Below, one piece after another: positions 1-6,558 of a stretch of DNA of 64,000 nt. A program made the translations under genes and the position numbers. The notes beneath the pieces were generated by a model. It made no database searches. It was not told the origin of the DNA and saw only the letters and a list, made by a program, of their open reading frames with translations. Origin of the DNA: Streptomyces sp. CB01881 (GTDB lineage: Bacteria > Actinomycetota > Actinomycetes > Streptomycetales > Streptomycetaceae); assembly GCF_002953255.1 (NCBI RefSeq), contig NZ_CP026498.1, positions 8,416,872 to 8,480,871 of the forward strand, read 5' to 3'. Every line of letters begins with the position of its first letter. Position 1 is the first letter of the stretch.

Positions 1-123
1 ACTAGATTCGGCGAATCAGGCCGGTCGGGATACGGCTTACCTGGACGGCTCCGATCCGACTTCGCTACGGTCAAGTCGTCCCGCATCGTCCGAGCGCCAC
101 AACTTCGTCCACGGGAGGGCGAG

Positions 124-683
124 ATGGCCAATGAGAGGCTTCGAGGGGCGATCCTCGCCAGTGGGCTGACGGTCGAGCAGATTGCCGAACGTCTCGGCGT
201 CAGCTCGCGGACAGTGGAGCGCTGGGTCGAGGCCAAGGACCACCGTCGTCCCTACCGGCGCTTCCAGTACGCGCTGGCCAACCTGCTGCAACGCGACCTG
301 TCAGACCTCTGGTCGGATGAGCAGACCAGCAGCGAGACGGCGGAGGCCGGCCGGGCGGAGCTGGTGAAGCTGTACCCCCACCGTGCAGTGGTGCCGAAAG
401 AGCTGTGGACGACGCTCTACGCAAAGGCGTCCCGGCACTTCGACCTTGTGGTCTACGCGGGATTCTGGCTCTCAGAAGACCCGCTGTTCTTCCGCCTCAT
501 CCGCGAGAAGGCACATGACGGTGTACCCGTACGGCTCATGCTCGGCGACCCCGGATCCTCCTCTGTGGCCCAACGCGGCGAGGACGAGGGGATCGGGCCC
601 GCCATGGCGAGCAAGATTCGCAACGCACTCGCCAACTACGGCCCGCTGTTCGGCCTGTCCGGCGTCGAGTTCCGGTTGCACTC
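124..683 (+). pseudogene. XRE-type regulator with PLD-like domain, 5' fragment (interrupted)
   Basis: This is the N-terminal 187 codons of a DNA-binding regulator. A helix-turn-helix (residues about 10-35, LTVEQIAERLGVSSRTVERW) is followed by a region from about residue 80 whose lone beta-alpha pattern (FDLVVYAGFWL, VPVRLMLGDP, VEFRLHS) resembles half of a phospholipase D-like fold. Start ATG is preceded by GGGAGGG. The reading frame is broken at 684 by a mobile element. Joining base 683 to base 4249 restores the frame exactly and gives a protein of about 256 residues. The 3' part is at 4239-4459. The intact gene would end by overlapping the Nudix start (ATGA), so the two were co-translated. 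As it stands the gene reads into the IS for some 25 foreign codons and stops at 757-759, so it is probably non-functional. Confidence 0.8.
674..683. repeat. Left 10-bp target-site duplication
   Basis: GGTTGCACTC occurs here and again at 4239-4248, exactly outside the two inverted ends of the insertion. A duplication of 8-10 bp is the usual size for ISAs1-family transposition. Confidence 0.85.
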
Positions 684-714
684 CAGGGCCGTTGCAAAGT
701 CCTGTGATCTTGTG
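684..714 (+). repeat. ISAs1-type left inverted repeat
   Basis: This 31-nt terminal repeat matches the right end at 4208-4238 in inverse orientation with two mismatches. The shared core is GTTGCAAAGTCCTGTGATCT. Confidence 0.85.
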
Positions 715-724
715 GTCGCGCTGG

Positions 725-1876
725 TCAGGCGATGCCCAGTAGGTCGAGCGGGCGGGTGAAGGGCTCGTAGGAGGCGTGCCGGATGCCGGCGGCGATGTTG
801 GTGTGTCCGGCGGTGCGGAGCATGTTGATGGCCAGGTTGCGAAGGGTCGCCATGTTTTCGGGTCCGTGGGCGGTGCGGATTTTCGAGGTGTCCTCGGCGA
901 AGGTGGTGTCGCGGACGAAGTGGAGCCGGTTCTCGATGGTCCATTGTGACCTGGCGAGTTGGCCCAGGCGCTGGGGCGATGCCTGCTGGGAGGTCAGGTC
1001 GGTGATCGCGTAGACGGTCTGGCGGCTGACGGTGCCGGTGGCGAGGTCGGTACGGTGGCGCAGGATGCGTACGGCCTGGGCGGCGTGAGGGAACTCCAGG
1101 CCGAGGCCGGTGACGGTGAGGGCTCTGGTCACCCGGGTTTCCCGGCGGCCGTGGCCGATCTCGCGGTCGTAACGACGCGCGGTGACGTTCTTCCAGGGTA
1201 GTGATCGCAGTCGGCGGTGCAGTTCGGGCTGGTTGGCCTTGACCACCAACAGGTAGTGCGCCTTCTTCTCGTCCACCAGGAAGCGCGCGTGGGCGCGCTG
1301 GGTGTGCAGGGCGTCGGCCGTGACCGTGACCCCTGTCAGGTCGAAGGGCTCCAGTAGCGCGGCGAAGCAGGTGATCTCGTTGGTCTTGTCGGGGACCCGC
1401 AGCTGGGTGACGGTGCGGCCGTCGCCGGTCATCGCGGCCAGCAGGTGGGCGGCGGGCGACTCGCTGTGCCGGGAGCCGCGGGCGGTCTTGCCGTCCACGG
1501 CCAGGGTGTCCGAACCGGCAGGATCAGCGCCGGTCAGATCGGCCAGTCCGCCGGGGCAGACCAGGCCGACGACCCGCCGGATCGTGGCGGCACTCGGTGC
1601 GACGCGCACGCTCAACGCCCCCACGACCCGGGCACCGAGGTGGGCCAGGGCGTGCTGCGGCGCGTTGGCGGACCACTGGCCGATGGCCGTATACGAGCGT
1701 GCGCCGGCGACAACCGCGGAGGCGGCAACCAGCAGCACCGCCACGAACGGGTGACGCACTCCTCGACGCCGACGCGGATCGGGCAACAACCGCAGCCGCT
1801 CCACCAGCGAAAATCCCGCCATGTCCTCCGGAGCCGGCGACTTGATCAGGCAGACGGTGGCAGACTGACGACACAT
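725..1876 (-). CDS. ISAs1-family transposase
   Basis: The 383-residue protein is the usual size for this family and looks intact. DDE-type acidic residues can be placed in LAVDGKTARGS, VTADALHTQ and ENRLHFVRDTTFAED. The N-terminal region (LLPDPRRRRGVRHPF) is the family's typical leader before the catalytic core. The gene occupies the left end of the compound insertion, ending 41 bp from the left terminus and reading toward it. It is likely the enzyme that mobilised the 3.55-kb block. The start is uncertain because several Met codons are available; Met19 (MAGFSLVERL) is an alternative. Confidence 0.9.
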   Translation of the reverse strand: MCRQSATVCLIKSPAPEDMAGFSLVERLRLLPDPRRRRGVRHPFVAVLLVAASAVVAGARSYTAIGQWSANAPQHALAHLGARVVGALSVRVAPSAATIRRVVGLVCPGGLADLTGADPAGSDTLAVDGKTARGSRHSESPAAHLLAAMTGDGRTVTQLRVPDKTNEITCFAALLEPFDLTGVTVTADALHTQRAHARFLVDEKKAHYLLVVKANQPELHRRLRSLPWKNVTARRYDREIGHGRRETRVTRALTVTGLGLEFPHAAQAVRILRHRTDLATGTVSRQTVYAITDLTSQQASPQRLGQLARSQWTIENRLHFVRDTTFAEDTSKIRTAHGPENMATLRNLAINMLRTAGHTNIAAGIRHASYEPFTRPLDLLGIA

Positions 1877-1989
1877 CGAAGCTCCGGTGGTGCGAGGCGA
1901 CTTGGGAAGGTCACCCCGTTCAACCGGAGCTTCGATGCGTTCGTGACGGCCCGGCCAGCACTCCTCGCGCCGCCGCGGCCTGCGGACTC

Positions 1990-2020
1990 ACATGGTCACC
2001 GGGACTTTGAAACGCCCCTG
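1990..2020 (-). repeat. Diverged internal copy of the ISAs1 right end
   Basis: The segment ending GGGACTTTGAAACGCCCCTG resembles the right terminal repeat at 4208-4238 (GACTTTGCAACGCCCCTG), with several changes and one indel. With the left end at 684 it would define a 1.34-kb single IS, the normal ISAs1 length. The base after it (2021) is the start of the IS5-type fragment, so an earlier ISAs1 insertion into an IS5 element is likely. Confidence 0.6.
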
Positions 2021-2380
2021 GACCCGAAGGGCCAGCTCGTCTGGATCTCCCGCGCCCTTCCCGGCCGCACCCACGACCTGACCGCCGCCCGCAACCACCG
2101 CATCGTGAAGACCTGTGTCCGGCTCCGCGTCCCGGCCCTGGCCGACATGGCGTACACCGGTGCCGGCGGCACGTTCGCGGTGCCGACCAGACGCCCGCCC
2201 CGCAAGGAGCTCAGCGTCGGGCAGAGATCGCTAAACAGGGCCCACGCCCGACTTCGCTACCCGGTCGAGCGAGGCGTGGCGACAGTCAAGCGCTGGAGGA
2301 TCTTCCACCACGCCCGCTGCAGCCCGAACTGGCTGACGTCAGCAGCCAAGGCCGTACTCACCCTCGAGCTTCAACGCTGA
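2021..2380 (+). pseudogene. IS5-type transposase, C-terminal remnant
   Basis: About 119 codons remain, from DPKGQLVWISRALPGRTHD to the natural stop. The motif ALPGRTHDLTA, the downstream LADMAYTGAGG and the C-terminal RYPVERGVATVKRW segment are typical of the IS5/IS112-like DDE transposases of streptomycetes. The N-terminal half is missing because the gene is cut at the internal ISAs1-type end (2020). It has no start of its own and is a dead fragment. Confidence 0.75.
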
Positions 2381-2537
2381 AAGAGCTCAATGAGACAGAT
2401 CATTTACAGACAGTTACAGCTCGCCTCGGGGACGGCCCGCCCGGCTGCCCGGTCGTGTCTCCGTGCGGGAGTTCGCGCGGGCGGTGCGCCGGGGGTGCGG
2501 TTCGTCGTGCGGCGCCCCCGGCGCACCGGTCGGTGGA

Positions 2538-3143
2538 TCAGTAGTGGCCGAGGCGGTAGCCGCCGAAGCCGCTGCAGCCGGCCGCCCAGTAGGCGCCCGG
2601 GAAGAAGCCCGCGGGGATCGGCGAGTTGGAGCAGGTGTACAGGCCGACCTTGGCGACCTGGTGGTACCAGGCACCGACCCCGTGACAGCCGGGGACCACG
2701 TAGCCGGTCACGACGTAGCCCGGGACGATCGGGGAGCCGCCACAGGTCCAGATCCCGTCCTTGACGAGGCTGTGCTGCCAGGAGCCCATCCCGTTGCAGC
2801 CGTAGCTCAGGTAGTCGGTGAGGACGTACCCCGCGATGATCGGGGAGCCGCCGCAGCTGTAGAGCCCGTCCGCCTCCGGCTGCTGGAACCACGAGCCCCA
2901 GCCGCTGCAGCCGTCCTTGTTGAAGGCGGTGAGGACGTAGCCGTTCGGGATGGCAGCGCCGGAGCAGGCCCACTGGCCGCCGCCGCTGCTGACGCCGGCC
3001 GACGCGGCGGCCGCGCTCGACGTGCCGGTGGCGGTGCCCGCGAGGACGAACGAGGCGATGAGCGCGAGAGCGCCGATGGTGGCGCCGATGCCGCGGCGGA
3101 CGACCGCCCTGGCGAGGAGCTTCCACAGGTGACGAGGATGCAT
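2538..3143 (-). CDS. Secreted protein with four Cys-pair repeats
   Basis: No family is recognised. The 201-residue protein has a basic N-terminus, a hydrophobic segment (about residues 19-37, IGATIGALALIASFVLAGTA) and an Ala-rich cleavage region, so it is probably exported. The mature part is four degenerate repeats of about 36 residues. Each has a Cys, then PIxxGYVxTxY, a GCxGxGxW motif, and GLYxC or GIWTC, so Cys residues come in regular pairs that could form disulfides. The start ATG at 3143 has TGGAG upstream. It is cargo of the compound insertion between the IS5 and IS110 remnants. The tryptophan/glycine-rich repeats suggest a wall- or carbohydrate-binding or extracellular structural role, which is only inference. 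Confidence 0.7.
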   Translation of the reverse strand: MHPRHLWKLLARAVVRRGIGATIGALALIASFVLAGTATGTSSAAAASAGVSSGGGQWACSGAAIPNGYVLTAFNKDGCSGWGSWFQQPEADGLYSCGGSPIIAGYVLTDYLSYGCNGMGSWQHSLVKDGIWTCGGSPIVPGYVVTGYVVPGCHGVGAWYHQVAKVGLYTCSNSPIPAGFFPGAYWAAGCSGFGGYRLGHY

Positions 3144-3619
3144 GATCGGTTCACTCCAGTCCTGGCGGCGGCATGCTTGATGCCCGCTGGTCGGGGGAAA
3201 GGGCCGAGCGGTGGATCGGGCCTCACCCTAATGCGAAGGTCATGCGAATATCCGGTGTTTGGCTTGCGAAGGCCCCGACTTGGCTGGAACGCCGAGGTTC
3301 CACGCGACCCGGCGCGACGCCCGCGCCCGTGCGGCGGCTCAGGAGACGTGGAGTCTGCGGCTGCGGTGGGCGAGCAGGGCGTTCTTGACGACCGCGAGTG
3401 CCTTCCTCTCGGCTGCCGGATCCGGCGCGAACCGGCGGTTGTGGCCCAGGTGGAGCAGCCCTCCCGCGATGCGCGCCTGGGGCGTCCAGCACGCGCCCTG
3501 TGCGCCGAGGCGGCACGTGGGCTCCCCGAAGTCCTGGACGGCGGGACGCCGCTCCTGTCGCGACGGGTGGCCAACGACGAACCCGACCTGATCCAGCCGC
3601 TCACCGACGTCCTCGCCCT
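3144..3619. other. Unassigned interval inside the compound insertion
   Basis: This stretch lies between the secreted-protein gene and the IS110 remnant. Open frames exist on both strands but none shows a ribosome binding site or a recognisable family. A minus-strand frame ending near 3339 (containing WTPQARIAGGLLHLGHNRRF) has protein-like composition and could be a degraded gene end. Nothing firmer can be said. Confidence 0.4.
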
Positions 3620-4206
3620 GGGCGATCGGCCTGGTCGACGGCGGGGCTGCCCTCGTCATCGCGCTCCTGCTCGCTCGCGGCCAACAGGTCCTCTATATTC
3701 CAGGCCGCACCGTCAACCGGGCCACGGCGGGCTATCGCGGCGAAGGCAAGACGGACGCGCGTGACGCCCACGTCATCGCCTACCAGGCACGTATGCGCCG
3801 TGACCTGCAGCCCATCACGGCGACCGACGAGGGTGTCCTGGAGTTGCGGTTCCTGACCGCGCGTCGGCTGACCTGGTTTGCGACCGTACTCGGGCCGTCA
3901 ACCGGCTCCGCGGTCTGCTCAGCAGCATCTTCCCTGCCTTCGAGCGAAGCTTGGAGCTGGCGAACCACGGCCCTTTGATCCTTCTGACCGGCTACCAGAC
4001 CCCTGCCGCGATCCGGCGGATGGGAGCCAGTCGTCTGGAGCAGTGGCTGCACAACCGCAAAGTGCGCTGGTGCGCGGCCCTGGCCCGGTCCGCGGTCGAG
4101 GCCTCGGACCGGCAGCACACCAGCGTGCCGGGCGAGAAGGTCGCCACTCGGATGGTTCAGACCCTGGCCAGGGAGGGCCGGGTGTCGATGGAGATCGCCA
4201 GCGCAT
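3620..4206 (+). pseudogene. IS110-family transposase remnant, frameshifted
   Basis: The frame from 3620 reads GLVDGGAALVIALLLARGQQ and GYRGEGKTDARDAHVIA, the conserved N-terminal region of IS110 DEDD transposases, which includes the second and third acidic positions. A one-base loss near 3869 moves the continuation (TRAVNRLRGLLSSIFPAFER) to another frame. The first catalytic Asp segment and the C-terminal domain are missing, so the fragment is truncated at both ends. It lies directly inside the right terminal repeat of the compound insertion. Confidence 0.75.
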
Positions 4207-4207
4207 T

Positions 4208-4238
4208 CACGAGATCACAGGACTTTGCAACGCCCCTG
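4208..4238 (-). repeat. ISAs1-type right inverted repeat (outer)
   Basis: This is a near-perfect inverse copy of 684-714 (29 of 31 positions). It is followed immediately by the right copy of the 10-bp duplication at 4239-4248. Confidence 0.85.
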
Positions 4239-4459
4239 GGTTGCACTCCAGCACGCTCTACAACTCGATCTACCGTGCGGACGACGACATGCTGGTCAAC
4301 GGCCACGTCTACGGTGTTGGGGCGTATCTGGCCCCTGTACTCCACCTTTCGCAGGTCCCTGGCGGAGAGCTGTTCAGCACGTACGCCGCGAGTATCGAGC
4401 GAATCTGGGAAGGCGCCCGAACGATCAAATCCCCGCAGTTGGAGGGTGAAGCGACATGA
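4239..4459 (+). pseudogene. XRE-type regulator with PLD-like domain, 3' fragment
   Basis: This is the displaced end of the gene begun at 124, in the frame SSTLYNSIYRADDDMLVNGH to the TGA at 4457-4459. The first 10 bp are the target duplication. The LHSSTLYNSIYRADDDMLVN segment occupies the place of the HxK motif of phospholipase D-like domains, although no Lys is visible at the expected spot. The stop overlaps the next gene's ATG. This fragment has no start signal and is unlikely to be translated unless read-through or an IS-borne promoter supplies it. Confidence 0.8.
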
Positions 4460-4929
4460 CCCGCGTCGACTACTTTCACGACTCGGCAGCTCCGCCGGCC
4501 AACTCGGTCGTGCCGTCGGTGACCGCGGTCGTCACGGACGATGCGGGACGGCTCCTGCTGATCCACAAGACGGACAACAACCTGTGGGCGCTTCCCGGCG
4601 GCGGCCACGACATCGGTGAATCGATCGCCGACACGGTCGTCCGGGAAGTGCGGGAAGAGACGGGGATCGACGTCGAGGTGGGCGCGGTCGTGGGGCTTTA
4701 CACGGACCCCGGACACGTCATGGCCTACGACGCCGGTGAAGTCCGGCAACAGTTCTCGATCTGCTTCAAGGCCCGGCCGGTCGGCGGCACGCTGCGAACG
4801 AGCGAGGAATCGAAAGAGGTCCGCTGGGTTCCCCCAGCGGACCTCGATGCCCTGGACATTCACCCGTCGATGCGGCTCCGGATCGCCCATGGCCTGGACG
4901 TCGAACGGGGCCAGCCGTACATCGGTTAG
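4456..4929 (+). CDS. Nudix hydrolase
   Basis: A complete Nudix box is visible: G49 followed by E55, then R63-E64, E67-E68 and G70, in GGHDIGESIADTVVREVREE. The 157-residue size fits a single-domain nucleoside-diphosphate-linked hydrolase acting on cytoplasmic substrates; the substrate cannot be predicted. Its ATG overlaps the stop of the split XRE-type gene, so its translation was originally coupled to that gene and may now depend on another start or promoter. Nudix proteins paired with XRE or GntR regulators occur in streptomycete integrative elements (pSAM2 Pif is a Nudix-motif protein), which fits the setting. The stop overlaps the stop of the convergent HD-domain gene. Confidence 0.9.
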   Translation: MTRVDYFHDSAAPPANSVVPSVTAVVTDDAGRLLLIHKTDNNLWALPGGGHDIGESIADTVVREVREETGIDVEVGAVVGLYTDPGHVMAYDAGEVRQQFSICFKARPVGGTLRTSEESKEVRWVPPADLDALDIHPSMRLRIAHGLDVERGQPYIG

Positions 4930-5483
4930 GCAGTGGCGCCGGTCCGGGACAGGCGCTCCTCCACCCGGCGGGCGGCCGCATCGATCTCCGGCTCAGCCCG
5001 CCGGATGAACCGGCCGACGATGCTGTCCGGCCCGTACCGGCCGACGATCTCGGAGATCCGGTCCGGCGTCGTGGTCGGAATCCCGTCCGGCGTCGTCGTC
5101 ATGTCGCAGTAGATCAGCGCGTCCACCAGGTGTGGCTCCTCCAATGGGAACTCGCCTTCCAACTCCGCCCGCAGGCCGCGCTCCTCGGCTTCGAGCAGCG
5201 CGCATGAGTGGTGGGCGACCAGCCGCACGACTCGCTCGTCTACGTTCTCCGCACGCAGGAAGCGCGCGCCGTCAAGCGGATGGAACCCGGTGTCGGTGAG
5301 GCGTGGTGAGTACCCGATGTCATGCAGAACCGCGGCCGACTCCAGCAGCTCGGCATCCGGCCCGAGGATCGTGGCCAGTGAGCGCGCCTTGCCGGCCACT
5401 CCCTTGGAGTGGACCCAGCGGCGCGGCAGGTCGGTCGACAGGAGAGATTCGGCAAGCTCGTAAGCCCACACAGTGGAGTCCAT
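4926..5483 (-). CDS. HD-domain protein
   Basis: This 185-residue putative metal-dependent phosphohydrolase carries H25 in RRWVHSKGVA, the HD dyad in AVLHDIGY (about residues 53-60), a following FHPLDGARFL and a late VAHHS, the pattern of HD/HDIG domains. The substrate is unknown; nucleotides are common for the family. The start chosen is the ATG at 5483 (MDSTVWAYEL); longer frames run antisense into the regulator gene. It follows the GntR gene by 13 bp in the same direction, so the two form an operon. Its stop codon overlaps that of the Nudix gene. Confidence 0.85.
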   Translation of the reverse strand: MDSTVWAYELAESLLSTDLPRRWVHSKGVAGKARSLATILGPDAELLESAAVLHDIGYSPRLTDTGFHPLDGARFLRAENVDERVVRLVAHHSCALLEAEERGLRAELEGEFPLEEPHLVDALIYCDMTTTPDGIPTTTPDRISEIVGRYGPDSIVGRFIRRAEPEIDAAARRVEERLSRTGATA

Positions 5484-5496
5484 TCCTAGGTGGTGG

Positions 5497-5928
5497 TCAG
5501 ACCTGAGCGGCGGGCAGCGCTCGGACACGCCGCCCCTTCCCGTGCCGTACTTCGAGAATCCCGGCGCCTTCCAGCTGGGCGAGGGCCCGCCGTACAGTCC
5601 CGCGTGCCGCACCAGTCTGCTCGGTGAGATGCTTCTCTGACGGAAACGGGTCACCGACGTTCAACTCAGCTACCATAGCGGCGAGTTGATCGAAAATTGG
5701 CGGCTTCTGCTCCTGGCCTACGACGATCCACCCGATGCCAGGCTTCGACCGGATCAAGCCCTCGGCCGCGATCATGTCTAGGGCGCGCTTCACGGTAGTT
5801 CGGGAAACTCCGTGCAACTCCATGAGCCCCGCCTCGGAGGGGAGTGATGCAGTCGGGTCCCCGCTGATCTGTGCGCGCAAGGCGTCAGCGAGGCGAAGGT
5901 ATGTGCCGCGGGGGCTACGCTCTGGCAC
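5497..5928 (-). CDS. GntR-type regulator with two tandem winged helices
   Basis: The 143-residue protein consists of two GntR-like winged helix-turn-helix domains. Domain 1 is residues 10-70, with LPSEAGLMELHGVSRTTVKR and AEGLIRSKPGIGWIV; domain 2 is 77-137, with FPSEKHLTEQTGAARGTVRR and GILEVRHGKG. There is no room for a ligand-binding domain, which is unusual because GntR proteins normally pair one winged helix with an effector domain. GTG at 5928 is chosen since AAGGAG lies a few bases upstream. It probably controls itself and the HD gene behind it. It could be the KorSA-like repressor of a mobile element, but that is inference from context. Confidence 0.8.
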   Translation of the reverse strand: MPERSPRGTYLRLADALRAQISGDPTASLPSEAGLMELHGVSRTTVKRALDMIAAEGLIRSKPGIGWIVVGQEQKPPIFDQLAAMVAELNVGDPFPSEKHLTEQTGAARGTVRRALAQLEGAGILEVRHGKGRRVRALPAAQV

Positions 5929-6059
5929 GGGCTGCTCCTTCCCTGGTTTGGTACCTAGACAGCATGACCGATAGAGCCATGCGCCGGCCAGCATCCAGTA
6001 GTGAGCACAGCTAGGTCATGGTTCTGGACAGGGCTCCTGGCGCACTCCGACTGATTGGC

Positions 6060-6548
6060 CTAGGAGGCCCTGCCCTGTTGTATCCGCCTCCGAGCCAGTT
6101 CGAAGGACCTGTTTGGCACAGGCGTGTCGGTGGAGACGATTTGGAGATATTCTGCATTCAGACTTCGAATGCTATCTCGGATTATATCAATGCCTGCATC
6201 GGGCGAGAGCATCTGGAGTTCAAGCTTAACTTTATGGCGCAATATTGTGTAAGACCTGGCTGAGCTTAGAAAGTCGGCTGACTTCTTGGTTCCACCCAGG
6301 AATGAAGCGGTGGCTGCGACTGCACCAGAGACAGCAGATACGGCGCCCCAGATTGGCCTGCTTGCAAGCGCTGTCATGAAGCCAGAGATGGCCGATGCGC
6401 ACGCTGGAATGAATATCATAAGCCTGCCCCAGCGCTCTGCCCGCTTCGCAGCTTCAAAGTACGCTTGCGCGCTATAGAGGCAGTTCTCGTGCATTTCTTC
6501 AAGCTGCGCTCGGAGCGAGTCGCACTGATCCTGGGTCAACTGTGGCAT
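6060..6548 (-). CDS. SLATT-type two-TM protein, partner of the reverse transcriptase
   Basis: The 162-residue protein has an N-terminal helical stretch (residues 1-40), two closely spaced membrane segments (about 42-61 and 66-86), and a soluble C-terminal helix pair. This is the layout of SLATT domains, predicted pore-forming effectors of bacterial conflict systems. The ATG at 6548 follows the reverse transcriptase stop by 10 bp, and its ribosome site (GAGAGG) sits beside that stop, so translation is coupled. Base composition is far less GC-rich than the chromosome. The likely role is a membrane-damaging effector released when the RT module senses infection; this is inference from the family. 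Confidence 0.75.
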   Translation of the reverse strand: MPQLTQDQCDSLRAQLEEMHENCLYSAQAYFEAAKRAERWGRLMIFIPACASAISGFMTALASRPIWGAVSAVSGAVAATASFLGGTKKSADFLSSARSYTILRHKVKLELQMLSPDAGIDIIRDSIRSLNAEYLQIVSTDTPVPNRSFELARRRIQQGRAS

Positions 6549-6558
6549 GCTACCTCTC

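Larger units (their letters stand above)
684..4238. mobile_element. 3.55-kb compound insertion bounded by ISAs1-type ends
   Basis: The left end starts CAGGGCCGTTGCAAAGTCCT (684 on) and the right end, read inward on the minus strand, starts CAGGGGCGTTGCAAAGTCCT (from 4238). The 31-nt ends differ at only two positions, and an exact 10-bp duplication flanks them. The interior holds an ISAs1-family transposase at the left end, the 3' part of an IS5-type transposase gene, a gene for a secreted Cys-rich repeat protein, unrecognised sequence and an IS110 remnant. Because the duplication lies outside the outermost ends, the whole block probably moved as one unit using the distant right end, as in compound transposons. 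The insertion splits the XRE-type gene. Confidence 0.8.

Noticed and set aside
1..123. Possible gene end or promoter at the left edge
   Set aside because: Apart from the ribosome site at about 112-119 no convincing promoter or coding frame could be identified.
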